Assembly: GCA_052435735.1 (NCBI GenBank)
Contig: JBQVNB010000006.1
Location: 127,548-191,547 of the forward strand
DNA: 64,000 bases
Origin: Aliihoeflea sp052435735
GTDB lineage: Bacteria; Pseudomonadota; Alphaproteobacteria; Rhizobiales; Rhizobiaceae
Reading direction: 5' to 3'
Below are positions 1 to 9,128 of this stretch, one piece after another. Made by a program: the position numbers and the translations under genes. The notes under the pieces are model-generated. The model did no database searches and was not told the origin of the DNA. It saw only the letters and a list, made by a program, of their open reading frames with translations. The stretch's first letter is position 1. Each line of letters starts with the position of its first letter.

Positions 1-318
1 CGCGTTGACGGCGGTGGCGATGTTGCCGTAGCCGGTCAGGATGACGGTGCGGCAATCGTCGCGCTTGTCGCGGATCGCGGAGACGACGTCGAGCCCGTTT
101 CCGTCGCCGAGCCGCATGTCGACCACCGCATAGGCGGGCGGCGCAGCGCGGACCTTGCCCACCGCTTCCTCGACGCTTTCGGCCGTATCAACCGTGAAGC
201 CGCGGCTTTCCATCGCGCGCGCGAGGCGCGTCAGGAATGGCTTGTCGTCGTCGACCAGAAGCAGGGTGGCGTCCGGCCCGAGGTCGGCATGGTCGATGGT
301 GGCGTCTTCGTCGATCAT
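1..318 (-). CDS. actR: ActR/RegA-type response regulator, N-terminal part (cut by window edge)
   Basis: The reading frame is open from an ATG at 318 to base 1, giving the first 106 residues; the rest lies outside the window. The receiver domain is clear: the LLLVDDD acidic stretch, the phosphoacceptor Asp in VVDMRLGDG, and the conserved Thr/Gly in VILTGYG. This wording is characteristic of the ActR/RegA/PrrA family, which activates or represses redox-linked genes (CO2 and N2 fixation, respiration, acid tolerance) and has a Fis-type C-terminal HTH. It lies 24 bp downstream of actS on the same strand, so the two are probably cotranscribed, kinase first. The family is certain; the missing DNA-binding part cannot be judged here. 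Confidence 0.9.
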   Translation of the reverse strand, partial: MIDEDATIDHADLGPDATLLLVDDDKPFLTRLARAMESRGFTVDTAESVEEAVGKVRAAPPAYAVVDMRLGDGNGLDVVSAIRDKRDDCRTVILTGYGNIATAVNA

Positions 319-342
319 TTTTCGAATGTCCCGTTTCCGCCT

Positions 343-1698
343 CTATTTAGGCAGAACCGCCGGATTTTCCAACGTTTCCGGCTCGTCAAAGGCCGATTTC
401 GCCGCATTTGCGTCGAGAATCGCGCGCGGCCAGTTGACGCGGACGATCGCGCCCTGGCCGGGCGTCGCCGCATTGCCGAAGCGCACCGTGCCCCCCGAAC
501 GTTCAAGCAGCGTCTTGGCGATGAAGAGGCCGAGGCCGAGTCCACCGCCAGCCGAAACGGCCGAGGAACGCTTGGTCATGTAGGGTTCGCCGATCCGGTC
601 GAGGATCTCGGCGGGAAAGCCCTCGCCATCGTCGAGGATTTCGAGAGAGACCGTCTGCATGTCCCAGCTCCAGGTGATCGAGACGGTTTCGCGGGCGAAG
701 TCCACGGCGTTTTCGACGAGATTGCCGAGGCCGTAGATGACGCCCGGATTGCGCCGGCCGATCGGTTCCGGGCCCTTGCAGTCCACCGGCTTGAGCTGGA
801 TGGCGATGCCGAAATCGCGGTGCGGGGCGATCACTTCCTCGATCAGCGAGGTGAATGGCAGTCGCGCCATGTGTGCCTCGCCCTGCGATGAGAGGCTGGT
901 GAGCTGCTTCAGGATCGCGCGGCAGCGTTCGCTTTGGGAGCGCAGGAGCGTGACGTCCTCGCCATAGCGCGGATCGTTGCCGAGCGCCCGCTCCATCTCC
1001 TTGGCGACGAGCGCGATGGTGGCGAGCGGTGTGCCGAGTTCATGCGCGGCGGCGGCGGCGAGCCCGTCGAGCGCGGAGAGGTGCTGCTCGCGCTGGAGGA
1101 CGAGTTCGGTCGCGGCGAGCGCGGTGGCAAGCAGCCGTGCTTCCTCCGCGACGCGGAAGGCGTAGAAGGCGGTGAAGGCGAGGCAGGAGACGATCGCCAT
1201 CCATATGCCGGCCACATAGATGATCGGCATCGTCAGTTCGGTGCCCGGAAACCACGGCAGTGGATGGTGGAAGAAGGCAAGGCCCGTCGCCATGGCGATG
1301 ACCAGCGCGCCCAGCATCGCCGTCCAGCGCAAGGGCAGCGAGGTCGCGGAGATGATGACCGGCGCGGTCATCAGGAGCGCGAAGGGGTTGGTGAGCCCGC
1401 CGGTCATGTAGAGCAGCCCGCCGAGCTGCAACGCGTCGAAGGTGAGGATCGCGAGTGCTGCGAGCGGCGGCAGGCGGTGCGTGGCGGGATAGCGGAATGC
1501 GAGCAGCAGGTTCAGCCACGCCGAGCAGCCGATCAGCGCGAAGCAGAGCGAGACCTGGACGGGGAACTGCAGCCAGAAGGCGACGACCAGCACGGCCGCG
1601 CTCTGGCCGACGACGGCAAGCCAGCGCAGCCGGATCAGCGTGTTGAGGCGGATGTGATGGAGGTGCCGGGGGTCCGGCGCGCGCAATTCTTCGACCAT
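343..1698 (-). CDS. actS: ActS/RegB-type redox sensor histidine kinase
   Basis: This membrane sensor kinase (451 aa from ATG 1698) should phosphorylate ActR in response to quinone or redox state. About six N-terminal membrane segments are followed by the kinase core. The ubiquinone-binding motif GGLTNPF (about residues 100-106), the H-box AAAHELGTPL with His219, the N-box LGNLVENAVDFA and the G-boxes DDGEGFP and GGLGLGLFIAKTL are all visible. A Cys lies 40 residues after the catalytic His, in SQSERCRAIL, matching the His225-Cys265 spacing of RegB's redox box. An ATG 45 bp further upstream (1743) would add 15 residues; 1698 is preferred because RegB homologues have a short tail before the RLNTLIRLRWL stretch. 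hrpB lies upstream on the same strand. Confidence 0.92.
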   Translation of the reverse strand: MVEELRAPDPRHLHHIRLNTLIRLRWLAVVGQSAAVLVVAFWLQFPVQVSLCFALIGCSAWLNLLLAFRYPATHRLPPLAALAILTFDALQLGGLLYMTGGLTNPFALLMTAPVIISATSLPLRWTAMLGALVIAMATGLAFFHHPLPWFPGTELTMPIIYVAGIWMAIVSCLAFTAFYAFRVAEEARLLATALAATELVLQREQHLSALDGLAAAAAHELGTPLATIALVAKEMERALGNDPRYGEDVTLLRSQSERCRAILKQLTSLSSQGEAHMARLPFTSLIEEVIAPHRDFGIAIQLKPVDCKGPEPIGRRNPGVIYGLGNLVENAVDFARETVSITWSWDMQTVSLEILDDGEGFPAEILDRIGEPYMTKRSSAVSAGGGLGLGLFIAKTLLERSGGTVRFGNAATPGQGAIVRVNWPRAILDANAAKSAFDEPETLENPAVLPK

Positions 1699-1752
1699 GA
1701 TCGTGTTATGCGGCGTGCGCGGGAAAACGCCAAGGGCGCTCATGTCGCATGG

Positions 1753-4215
1753 CTACGTGCCGAGCGGCTTGGCGCGCGCGGTCGCCTGCGCCTCGAGCGG
1801 GTTTTCCGGCCAGACATGCTTCGGATAGCGCCCGCGCATGTCGGCGCGCACGTCGGCCCACGAGCCGCGCCAGAAGCCGGGCAGGTCGCGCGTCGTCTGG
1901 ATGGGGCGATGGGCGGGGGACAGGAGCTCGAGCGTCATCGGCACGGTGCCGTTGGCGATCGACGGGTGGGCGTCGAGGCCGAAGAGTTCCTGAACGCGGA
2001 TGGCGAGCACCGGCCAGTCGGCATCGTAGCGGATCGGCAGGCGGCTGCCGGAGGGCGCGTCGTAATGGGTCGGCGCGAGCGTTTCGAGCTTGCGATGGAG
2101 TTCGTAGGGAACGAGCGACATCAGGCCGTTGTGAAGGGCGGAGCCGGGAAGGCGGCCGAGGTTTGCCTCGCCGGTGAGGAAGGGGAGAAGCCAGTCGTCG
2201 AGGCGGGCGACGAGTGCAGCGTCGCCGACGTCCGGCCACGGATCGCCGAGGCCGCGATGGAGCCAGCCGAGCCGCGCGCGCAGCGTTTCGCTCGACCTGT
2301 CCCAGGGCAGGATGTCGATGCCGTGCTGGCGGACGGCGTCGAGGATCGCGCGGTCGGCATCCGGCCCCTTCGGCGCGGGCAATTGGCGCTCGGCGAGGAT
2401 GATTGCGCTGAGGCGCTCGGTTTCGCGCACGCGCACCGAGCCCTTGGCAGGGTCGAACTGGGTTTCGCGCGTGGTCTCGATTCGGTCGGCGCAGAAGGTG
2501 CGGATGTCGTCCTCGGTGATGGCGACGGCGGAGGCGATGCGGGCGTTCTGGGCGCGGCCTTGAAGGTCTGCGACGACGAGGAATTGGGCGGATGCGAGGG
2601 AGTCTGTCGCATCGATGGTGCCACCGCGGCCGTTGGCGAGGACGAAATGGCCGTGTGCGCCGCGGGCCTTGGCGACGCGGTCGGGGTAGGCGAGGAGGAG
2701 GGTTGCGCCGGGGGAGAGCGCGGATGGTTCTTGAGGAGGGGTGCGGGGTGGGGGTTTCGACAAGGAACCGGCCAGCCGTTTCGCCAACTCCCGCGCCGCA
2801 TCTGCGCGCTGGCCCTTTTCGCCGGCGAAGCGGCGCAGGCGGGTTTCGAGGTCGATGCCGGTGCCGCCGACGCCGCGTTCGGTCAGGAGGACGGCGAGAC
2901 GCGCGGCGAGGTGGGGGTCTGCGGCTTCGGCGACCATGTGGGCGAGGCGGACCGGGAGCGCCAGCTTGCGCATGCGGTTGCCGGCGTCCGTCAGACGGCC
3001 TTGCGCATCGAGCGCGCCGAGGCTGATGAGGAGAGAGCGGGCTTCGGCGAGTGCGGCGGGGGGTGGCGGGTCGAGGAAGGCGAGGGTGGCGGGGCCGGTG
3101 ATGCCGAAGGCGGCGGCGTCGAGGAGGAGGCCGGAGAGGTCGGCCTCGAGGATTTCGGGCGTCGAGAACGGGGCGAGCGATGCTGTCTGTTCGGCGCGCC
3201 AGAGACGGATCGCGATCCCCGGCTCTGTGCGGCCGGCGCGGCCCGCGCGCTGGTCGGCGGAGGCGCGCGAGGCGCGTACGGTTTCGAGCCGCGTCAGGCC
3301 GGTCGCGGGCTCGAATTTCGGCACGCGGGAGAGGCCGGAATCGATGACGATGCGCACGCCGTCGATGGTGATCGAGGTCTCGGCGATGGAGGTGGCAAGG
3401 ACGATCTTGCGACGGCCGGGCGCGGGCGGGCGGATCGCCTCGTCCTGCGCCTTGCCGATAAGGCCGCCATAAAGCGAGATGATTTCGCAATCGGCGGCGA
3501 TGCGGCCTTCCAGGCGTTCGGCGGTGCGCTCGATCTCGCGCTGGCCGGGCAGGAAGGCGAGGATGCTGCCGGACTCATCGGCGAGCGCGGCGCGGATCGT
3601 GTCCGCCATCGCGTCCTCGATCCGGACGGTCGAGGGTCGGTCGCGATGGCGGATTTCGACGGGAAAGCTGCGGCCCTGGCTGGTGACGACCTTCGCGTGG
3701 CCGAGAAGCGAGGCGACGCGCGCGCCATCGATGGTGGCGGACATGACGAGGAGTTTCAGGTCCGGACGGAGCGCGCCGGCGACGTCGAGCGCGAGGGCGA
3801 GGCCGAAATCGCCATCGAGCGAGCGCTCGTGGAACTCGTCGAACAGGATCGCCGAGATGCCGGAAAGCTCGGGATCGTCGAGGATCATGCGGGCAAGAAT
3901 GCCCTCGGTAACGACGAGGATGCGCGTCTTCGGACCGGACTTCGAATCCATGCGCATCGCGTAGCCGACCGTGCCGCCGACCTCCTCGCCAAGGAGGCTT
4001 GCCATGCGTCGCGCCGCGGCGCGGGCGGCGAGGCGGCGGGGTTCGAGGAGCAGGATACGGCCGGTGCCGGCAAGGCCCGCTTGCAGGAGGTGGAGCGGGA
4101 CGAGCGTCGTCTTGCCGGCGCCGGGAGGGGCGACGAGAACGGCCTTGCCGGCTGTTGAAAGCGCAGCGGAGAGTTCGTCGAGGACGTCGCTGACGGGCAG
4201 GCGCGGCAGGCTCAT
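1753..4215 (-). CDS. hrpB: ATP-dependent helicase HrpB
   Basis: An 820-residue DEAH/RHA-type helicase, the usual length for HrpB. Motif I is APPGAGKTT (residues about 29-37), motif II is DEFH (126-129) rather than DEAH, and motif III is SAT (159-161). The C-terminal half carries the HA2 and HrpB-specific regions (YELHRKLETLAPTHYDAPSG, ending in the WRGSWADVRADMRGRYPKH region). The cellular role of HrpB is poorly known; it is a cytoplasmic RNA or nucleic-acid helicase. Its ATG overlaps the stop of the ABC ATPase gene by 4 bp (ATGA, 4212-4215), so it is probably translated as part of the importer operon, although no functional link is known. Confidence 0.93.
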   Translation of the reverse strand: MSLPRLPVSDVLDELSAALSTAGKAVLVAPPGAGKTTLVPLHLLQAGLAGTGRILLLEPRRLAARAAARRMASLLGEEVGGTVGYAMRMDSKSGPKTRILVVTEGILARMILDDPELSGISAILFDEFHERSLDGDFGLALALDVAGALRPDLKLLVMSATIDGARVASLLGHAKVVTSQGRSFPVEIRHRDRPSTVRIEDAMADTIRAALADESGSILAFLPGQREIERTAERLEGRIAADCEIISLYGGLIGKAQDEAIRPPAPGRRKIVLATSIAETSITIDGVRIVIDSGLSRVPKFEPATGLTRLETVRASRASADQRAGRAGRTEPGIAIRLWRAEQTASLAPFSTPEILEADLSGLLLDAAAFGITGPATLAFLDPPPPAALAEARSLLISLGALDAQGRLTDAGNRMRKLALPVRLAHMVAEAADPHLAARLAVLLTERGVGGTGIDLETRLRRFAGEKGQRADAARELAKRLAGSLSKPPPRTPPQEPSALSPGATLLLAYPDRVAKARGAHGHFVLANGRGGTIDATDSLASAQFLVVADLQGRAQNARIASAVAITEDDIRTFCADRIETTRETQFDPAKGSVRVRETERLSAIILAERQLPAPKGPDADRAILDAVRQHGIDILPWDRSSETLRARLGWLHRGLGDPWPDVGDAALVARLDDWLLPFLTGEANLGRLPGSALHNGLMSLVPYELHRKLETLAPTHYDAPSGSRLPIRYDADWPVLAIRVQELFGLDAHPSIANGTVPMTLELLSPAHRPIQTTRDLPGFWRGSWADVRADMRGRYPKHVWPENPLEAQATARAKPLGT

Positions 4216-4853
4216 GCGTCTTCGCCGATGGTGACGACCTGTCCGCCGGCCGCTTTTGCGTCGGCTTCGTCATGGGTGACGAGGATGACCGGCAGCATCG
4301 CCGCCCGCGCCTTTGCGAAGACGAGTTCGCGGATCTGGGCGCGCAGGCCGGCGTCGAGCTTCGAGAAGGGCTCGTCGAGAAGCATCATGCGCGGATGCGA
4401 GACGAGCGTGCGGGCAAGCGCGACGCGCGCCTTCTGCCCGCCCGACAAGGTGGCGGGGTCGCGCGCGCCGAAATCGGCGAGGTCGACGTCGGCCAGGGCC
4501 ATTTGCGCATGCTCGAGACGCGCCGCACGTCCCTTTATGTTTGCCGGCAAAGCGAAGGCGACGTTTCCGGCGACCGACATGTGCGGGAACAACAGCGGGT
4601 CCTGGAAGAGGAGGCCGGCATGCCGGTCCTCGGCGGGGAGGTTCGTGATCTCCGTCTCGTCCGAGAAGACGCGGCCGGATGCCGAAAACTCTGGCCCGAG
4701 GAAGCCGCCGATATAGGCGAGCAGCGTGGACTTGCCCGAGCCGGAAGGGCCCATGACCGTCAGCGTCTCGCCGGGCGCGACGCGCGCGGAAATCGCCAGC
4801 AGGGGACGCTGGCCCAGCGCGATCGTGATGGCGTCGAGCGTCAGCCCGTTCAT
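4212..4853 (-). CDS. ynjD: ABC transporter ATP-binding protein, YnjD-like
   Basis: A short (213 aa) importer ATPase with Walker A GPSGSGKST, signature LSGGQKARVAL, Walker B and D-loop LLDEPFSKLD, and a switch His in VTHDEADA. The short length without a regulatory domain matches YnjD and ThiQ, which power importers with fused double-length permeases, as found directly upstream. It lies 9 bp after the permease and overlaps hrpB by 4 bp. It should energise import of the ligand bound by the YnjB-like protein. The substrate of YnjBCD systems is not settled; resemblance to thiamine importers is at the family level only. Confidence 0.88.
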   Translation of the reverse strand: MNGLTLDAITIALGQRPLLAISARVAPGETLTVMGPSGSGKSTLLAYIGGFLGPEFSASGRVFSDETEITNLPAEDRHAGLLFQDPLLFPHMSVAGNVAFALPANIKGRAARLEHAQMALADVDLADFGARDPATLSGGQKARVALARTLVSHPRMMLLDEPFSKLDAGLRAQIRELVFAKARAAMLPVILVTHDEADAKAAGGQVVTIGEDA

Positions 4854-4862
4854 GGATTCATC

Positions 4863-6593
4863 TCATTGCATGGCGCGGCGGTTGCGAAATAGCAGGGCCG
4901 GCAGGCCGATCGCAATGGCAAAGCCGATGGCGGGTAGCAGCATTTGCAGGAAGGCGTAGATGCCGATCGTGCGCCGCGCGCCGCCCGAGGCGAGCGCGAC
5001 GGCTTCGGTGGTGATGGTCGGCAGGCGCCCGGCACCGATCAGGAGCGTCGGCAGATATTGCCCGACCGAGACGGCGAAGCCGACGGCCGCGGCGGTGAGG
5101 AGCGAGCGCGCGAGCATCGGCAGTCGGATGGCGAAAAGCGTGCGCCAGCGACGCTTGCCTAGGCCCGCGGCGATGGCCTCGTAGCGTCGGTCGAATGCGC
5201 GCCATGGATCGGAAAGCGAGAGGAAGACATAGGGCAGCACGAAGATCAGATGCGCCAGGACGAGTCCGGGGAAACTGGCGACGAAACCGAGCGACAGAAA
5301 CAGGAACTGCAGCCCGAACAGAAAGGCGACCTGCGGCACGATCAGCGGCAGGTAGATGAAGGTGAGCGCCTTGCGACCGCCGGTTCGACCCGTGTCCCGC
5401 TCGCGCAGGAGGCAAAGGAGGGTGAGCGCGATGGCGACGAAGGTCGACAGGGCGGCGGCGGCAAGCGTGGTTCCAAGCGGCCTCGACACGCGCGGCAGCG
5501 CCTCCATCCAAGGCTTGAGCATGAAGGTCGAGGGCAGGGGCTGCGGAAACGGCCAGAGGCCCGCGACGGACCAGAGCCCGAGCGCGACGAGGCCGGCGAG
5601 GACGGTCGCGCCCGACGCCGTCATCAGCCCGAGCGCGCCGTGACGAAGGCCGGCATCGTGGCGCATGCGGGTGCCGCGGGCGACCAGCGCCTCGCGCAGA
5701 CGGGCAAAGAGGCGCTCGGCGAGGACCCAGAGCGCCAGCGCGGCGGCGACGACGGCGAGTTGCAGCAGGGCGCCCGCGGAGGCGACGAAGCGCATCGACA
5801 GGTTCGGATCGTTCATCCAGCCGACCAGCCGCACGGCAAGCGTCGCCGGCGTGCTGGGACCGAGGATGATGGCAACGTCGACGACCGATGCCGCGAAGGC
5901 GATGACCGCGAAGACGGCGAGCCGGATCTGACGGTAGATGGCGGGCCAGGCGAGATAGAGGAAGCCGGCGATGCGGCCATAACCGAGCGCGGCGGCGAGC
6001 GCGCGGGTCTCGGTGAGGCGCACCTGCGGCAAAGCGGCGAGGGTGACGAGGAGGAGGAATGGCACTTCCTTGACGACGAGGCCGGCGATCAGGGCCAGTC
6101 CGGCAGGGTCGTTGAGGACGAGAAGGTCGGGCGGGCGCGTCCAGCCGGTGAGGCCGGGCGAGACGAGGCGGGCGAGAAGGCCGGAGGGAGCGATCAGGAA
6201 GGCGAAGCCGAAGGCGGCAGCGGCATGCGGCACCGACAGGAGCGGTGAGATCATCGACTGGACGCGGGCGAACGAGCGCGTTCCGGCCCATCCGGCGATG
6301 AAGAGCATGACGATGAGAAGCGACAGGCCGGCGGAGGCGAGGCCGGTGGTGAGGCTGAGCGCGGCGGAGCGGGCGATGCCGGGCATGGCGAGGAGTGCGG
6401 CGAAGGCGTCGGTGCCGAACGCCGTTCCGCCGAGCGCCGGCAGATAGCCGAAGGCGGGCAGGACAGTGCCGGCGAGACCTGCGAGAATCGGCCCGGCGAG
6501 GATCGCCAGCGTCAGCGGCGGACCGATCCGCGCAAGGCGCGCGAGACCGTCACGCCGCTTGATCAATTGGCGACGCCGTAGCGCCGGCGCCAC
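4863..6593 (-). CDS. ynjC: ABC transporter permease, fused two-domain, YnjC-like
   Basis: A 576-residue membrane protein made of two tandem BPD-type permease halves (about 6+6 membrane segments), as in YnjC and ThiP. EAA-type loops follow each half, for example around AAALGYGRIAGFLYLAWP and AAGLGKRRWRTLFAIRLP. Two starts are possible: GTG at 6593, overlapping the ynjB end by 31 bp, or TTG at 6566, which overlaps the ynjB stop as TTGA and removes nine residues. The TTGA coupling looks natural because the next genes in this operon also use tight overlaps. It forms the channel of the importer with the ATPase downstream and the binding protein upstream. Confidence 0.88.
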   Translation of the reverse strand: MAPALRRRQLIKRRDGLARLARIGPPLTLAILAGPILAGLAGTVLPAFGYLPALGGTAFGTDAFAALLAMPGIARSAALSLTTGLASAGLSLLIVMLFIAGWAGTRSFARVQSMISPLLSVPHAAAAFGFAFLIAPSGLLARLVSPGLTGWTRPPDLLVLNDPAGLALIAGLVVKEVPFLLLVTLAALPQVRLTETRALAAALGYGRIAGFLYLAWPAIYRQIRLAVFAVIAFAASVVDVAIILGPSTPATLAVRLVGWMNDPNLSMRFVASAGALLQLAVVAAALALWVLAERLFARLREALVARGTRMRHDAGLRHGALGLMTASGATVLAGLVALGLWSVAGLWPFPQPLPSTFMLKPWMEALPRVSRPLGTTLAAAALSTFVAIALTLLCLLRERDTGRTGGRKALTFIYLPLIVPQVAFLFGLQFLFLSLGFVASFPGLVLAHLIFVLPYVFLSLSDPWRAFDRRYEAIAAGLGKRRWRTLFAIRLPMLARSLLTAAAVGFAVSVGQYLPTLLIGAGRLPTITTEAVALASGGARRTIGIYAFLQMLLPAIGFAIAIGLPALLFRNRRAMQ

Positions 6594-7786
6594 TCATCCT
6601 CGAGCCGGTCCATCCAGCTTGGATGCGGCTCGTCGAGGGCGGGGCCGAGTTCGTCCGGCGCAAGCGTCGCAATGCCGAGATCGAGCGCATCGAAGCGGGC
6701 GCGGTCCTCCGCATCGAGCTTGTCGAGCGCCAGCACGGTCGGGTCGCCCCACACGGAAGGGTCCTGCTTGCGTGCCTGAGCCTCGGGCGAAATCAGGAAA
6801 TCGGCCGTGACGAGCGCAGCTTCCTTTGCCGACGAATTATAAGGGATCGACACGAAATGAGTGTTGGCGAGCGTGCCGCCGGGAAAGGTGAAGGAGCGCA
6901 CGGTGTCGGGCAGTTCGCCATTTGCGATGGCGGACGAGGCTTCGGCCGGGTTGAAGGCGAAGATGATGTCGACCTCGTTATCGGCGAGAAGCTGCTTCAT
7001 GGCTGGATAGTTCTGCGGATAGGCGCGGCCCTGCCGCCACATCAGCGGGTGCAGTTCGTCGAGATATTCGAAAACCGGGGCCGTGTCGTCATCGAAGCTC
7101 GCCTCGTCGACCGGGTCGAGGAGCACGGACCGATCCGCGACCTTTTCCGACAGGACCTGCTTGACGAAGGACGAGCCGATGAAGTCCGGCGGCTGCGGAT
7201 AGGAGAAGCGGCCGGGGTTCTCGCGCGCCCATTGAAGCAGCTCGTCGGCCGATTGCGGCACCGTATCGGCCGGGGTGTTGGCCTCGTCGTGGAAGAAAAC
7301 GAGCTTCGCCATGCCCCATGGGCTTTCCAGTCCTTCGACGGGGACGGTGAAATCGGTGCGGATCGTCGACTGGGTCTCGAAATCGACGAAGCGCCAATTG
7401 GGAAGCTCCTCCGCCCAGCCGGGCGAAAAAAGGAGCGACTGTTTTTTCATGGCGGCGAAATTCTCGCCGTTTATCCAGATCAGATCGATCGTGCCACCTT
7501 GGTCGCGGCCCGCCGCCTTTTCGGCGACGACCGACGCGACCGCGTTGGCGGTGTCGTCGAGCTTTACATGGACGAGGTCGATGCCGTAGCGCGTGTCGAG
7601 TTCGTCGGCGGCCCATTCGATATAGGCGTTGATGTTGGGCGAGCCGCCCCAGGCGTTGAAATAGACGCTCTGCCCGCGCGCCGCCGCGACGACAGCGTCC
7701 CAATCCTTGGGGTCCGGATCGGCGGAAGCGGGCGTGGCGACGATTGCCGCGGCGAGGCTCGCCGCTGCGAAAATCTTCTTGATCAC
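6563..7786 (-). CDS. ynjB: ABC transporter substrate-binding protein, YnjB-like
   Basis: A 407-residue periplasmic binding protein with a Sec signal peptide (MIKKIFAAASLAAAIVATPA, cleavage after ASA). The mature start has RGQSVYFNAWGGSPNINAY, and DLIWINGENFAAMK follows; both are family hallmarks of YnjB (extracellular solute-binding protein family 1). It is first in the minus-strand operon ynjB-ynjC-ynjD-hrpB. No TPP riboswitch-like element was seen in the 110 bp upstream, which argues weakly against a simple thiamine-regulated importer. Confidence 0.88.
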   Translation of the reverse strand: MIKKIFAAASLAAAIVATPASADPDPKDWDAVVAAARGQSVYFNAWGGSPNINAYIEWAADELDTRYGIDLVHVKLDDTANAVASVVAEKAAGRDQGGTIDLIWINGENFAAMKKQSLLFSPGWAEELPNWRFVDFETQSTIRTDFTVPVEGLESPWGMAKLVFFHDEANTPADTVPQSADELLQWARENPGRFSYPQPPDFIGSSFVKQVLSEKVADRSVLLDPVDEASFDDDTAPVFEYLDELHPLMWRQGRAYPQNYPAMKQLLADNEVDIIFAFNPAEASSAIANGELPDTVRSFTFPGGTLANTHFVSIPYNSSAKEAALVTADFLISPEAQARKQDPSVWGDPTVLALDKLDAEDRARFDALDLGIATLAPDELGPALDEPHPSWMDRLEDEWRRRYGVAN

Positions 7787-7899
7787 CGGGCACTCCCATC
7801 ATCGGCCAGGTTTCGATTGCGAGCGATTGAGCATGACGTCCCGGCGAGCGTCAACGCACGAAGCCGGCCGATTTTCTCACCTTGGCGTGAAACGCGCGA

Positions 7900-8043
7900 T
7901 CAGTTGTCGGGCTGGTAGGCCCACCAGATCGACCAGATGACAGCGGCGAGCGCGGCTGCAAGGCCGAACCACTGAAAGAGGTTGAGCGTCCCGAGATAAT
8001 CGAGAACGAAATGAACATACGAAATGGTGCGAGCCCCCGCCAA
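7900..8043 (-). CDS. Possible small single-span membrane protein (47 aa)
   Basis: A short frame beginning with TTG at 8043 and ending with TGA at 7900. The product has one strongly hydrophobic segment (about residues 20-41, including FGLAAALAAVIWSIWW) and a short polar tail ending AYQPDN. The Trp-rich interface and coherent hydrophobic profile suggest a real membrane miniprotein, but the start is uncertain, no good ribosome-binding site is seen, and I recognise no family. It lies between ynjB and the bfr terminator. Confidence 0.4.
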   Translation of the reverse strand: MAGARTISYVHFVLDYLGTLNLFQWFGLAAALAAVIWSIWWAYQPDN

Positions 8044-8112
8044 TGCACTTTGACTTGACTGTCAAATGAGCGCGGGGCGTAGCCTGAACCGACCCAAACC
8101 GACTATAAACAA

Positions 8113-8148
8113 TGACAAGGGGCGGCCCGATTGGACCGCCCCTTGTCA
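8113..8148 (-). terminator. Rho-independent terminator downstream of bfr
   Basis: A perfect 13-bp stem (8113-8125 with 8136-8148) and a 10-nt loop. Read on the minus strand it is followed by the T-rich TTGTTTATAG. It lies 20 bp past the bfr stop and should end the bfd-bfr transcript. Confidence 0.8.
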
Positions 8149-8167
8149 GAATAGTTTCGGGCCGTCT

Positions 8168-8653
8168 CTATTCGGCGTCGTTGGCCGGCTCGGCATTGAG
8201 CTGGCCGTATTTCTCGTCGCCGAGCTTTTCGAGCAGTTCGATCTGGGTTTCGAGGAAGTCGATGTGACCTTCCTCGTCCGTGAGCAGTTCCTCGAACAGC
8301 TTCATGGTGACGTAGTCGCCCATCTCCTGGCAGATCTCGCGCGACTTCTTGTAGGAAGTGCGGGCGTCGTATTCGCCGGCGAGGTCGGCCTCGAGCACTT
8401 CCTTGACGTTCTGGCCGATGCGCAGGGCGCCGACCTTCTGGAGGTTCGGATGGCCCTCGAGGAAGATGATGCGCTCGATGATCCTGTCGGCGTGGTGCAT
8501 TTCCTCGATGGATTCGGCACGCTCCTTTTTGGCGAGCTTGCCGTAGCCCCAGTCGTCGAGGAGGCGGTAGTGCAGCCAGTACTGGTTTACCGCGCCGAGT
8601 TCCAGAAAGAGGGCTTCGTTAAGCCGCTCGATGATCCTTGGTTCGCCCTTCAT
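8168..8653 (-). CDS. bfr: Bacterioferritin
   Basis: A 161-residue haem-containing ferritin that stores iron as a ferric mineral in a 24-mer shell. All di-iron ligands are in place (Glu18, Glu51, His54, Glu94, Glu127, His130), and Met52, the axial haem ligand at the dimer interface, is present in EEMHHADR. The length is typical. It overlaps the end of bfd by 35 bp, so the release partner and the storage protein are made together. Regulation by iron (Irr) is likely by family habit; a candidate Irr-like palindrome lies upstream of bfd. Confidence 0.97.
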   Translation of the reverse strand: MKGEPRIIERLNEALFLELGAVNQYWLHYRLLDDWGYGKLAKKERAESIEEMHHADRIIERIIFLEGHPNLQKVGALRIGQNVKEVLEADLAGEYDARTSYKKSREICQEMGDYVTMKLFEELLTDEEGHIDFLETQIELLEKLGDEKYGQLNAEPANDAE

Positions 8654-8930
8654 GGCTCATGCTCCCGAATTGATCGCGCAGACCGCGCACGCGGTCCAGA
8701 TATGTAACGACCTCGTCGCCGCTGTCTACCGATCGGCGATGATATTCCTCGGTGACACGGATGATCGTCTCGACGACGTTGGGGAAGCATCCGCAGCAGC
8801 GACCGCGCTGCTGGAGCGAGTGATAGACCTTGGCAGGAACGATGAGCTGCCACGGATCGGCATCCAGAAGCGAGCCGATGGCCGCCTCGATCTCCTTGAG
8901 CGTGATGATGTTGCAGCTACAGACAAGCAT
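8619..8930 (-). CDS. bfd: Bacterioferritin-associated ferredoxin
   Basis: A 103-residue [2Fe-2S] protein that reduces the bacterioferritin core and mobilises iron. The start is placed at ATG 8930 because the family begins MxVCxCN (here MLVCSCNIITLKEIE). The cluster cysteines are the N-terminal CxC (Cys4, Cys6) and a downstream CxxC inside GRCCGCFP; an extra Cys makes this CCGC. A C-terminal tail of about 45 residues extends beyond the minimal Bfd domain (about 60 aa) and overlaps the bfr start. A longer frame upstream (to 9032) has no Bfd features. Confidence 0.92.
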   Translation of the reverse strand: MLVCSCNIITLKEIEAAIGSLLDADPWQLIVPAKVYHSLQQRGRCCGCFPNVVETIIRVTEEYHRRSVDSGDEVVTYLDRVRGLRDQFGSMSHEGRTKDHRAA

Positions 8931-9075
8931 TGCGAACACGACCCTGACTAGTGACCGGCTTGTCCGGACCGGGAGGTGCGCAAGCATCCGCGACTGAAAA
9001 ACGGGATGCCGGAACGCTCCACCCGGGTTCAAGGCCCGGACTTCGCCACGCGGCCATGAACCGGCCGCTTCGCTT

Positions 9076-9104
9076 TACAAAAGCATTCACCCGCCGCTTG
9101 TCAA
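9076..9104 (-). promoter_or_regulatory. bfd: Candidate bfd-bfr promoter
   Basis: On the minus strand TTGACA (9104-9099) is followed after 17 bp by TTTGTA (9081-9076). The -35 is perfect and the -10 poor. It lies about 150 bp upstream of bfd. Confidence 0.4.
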
Positions 9105-9128
9105 TGCAAACCTGACTGAAATCATCAA

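Noticed and set aside
934..4158. Long plus-strand open frame (over 1000 codons) across actS and hrpB
   Set aside because: It is the antisense shadow of hrpB and actS in high-GC DNA; its product is Glu/Arg/Gly-rich without domains.
7787..7900. TPP riboswitch upstream of the YnjBCD-like operon
   Set aside because: No conserved thi-box sequence elements were seen.
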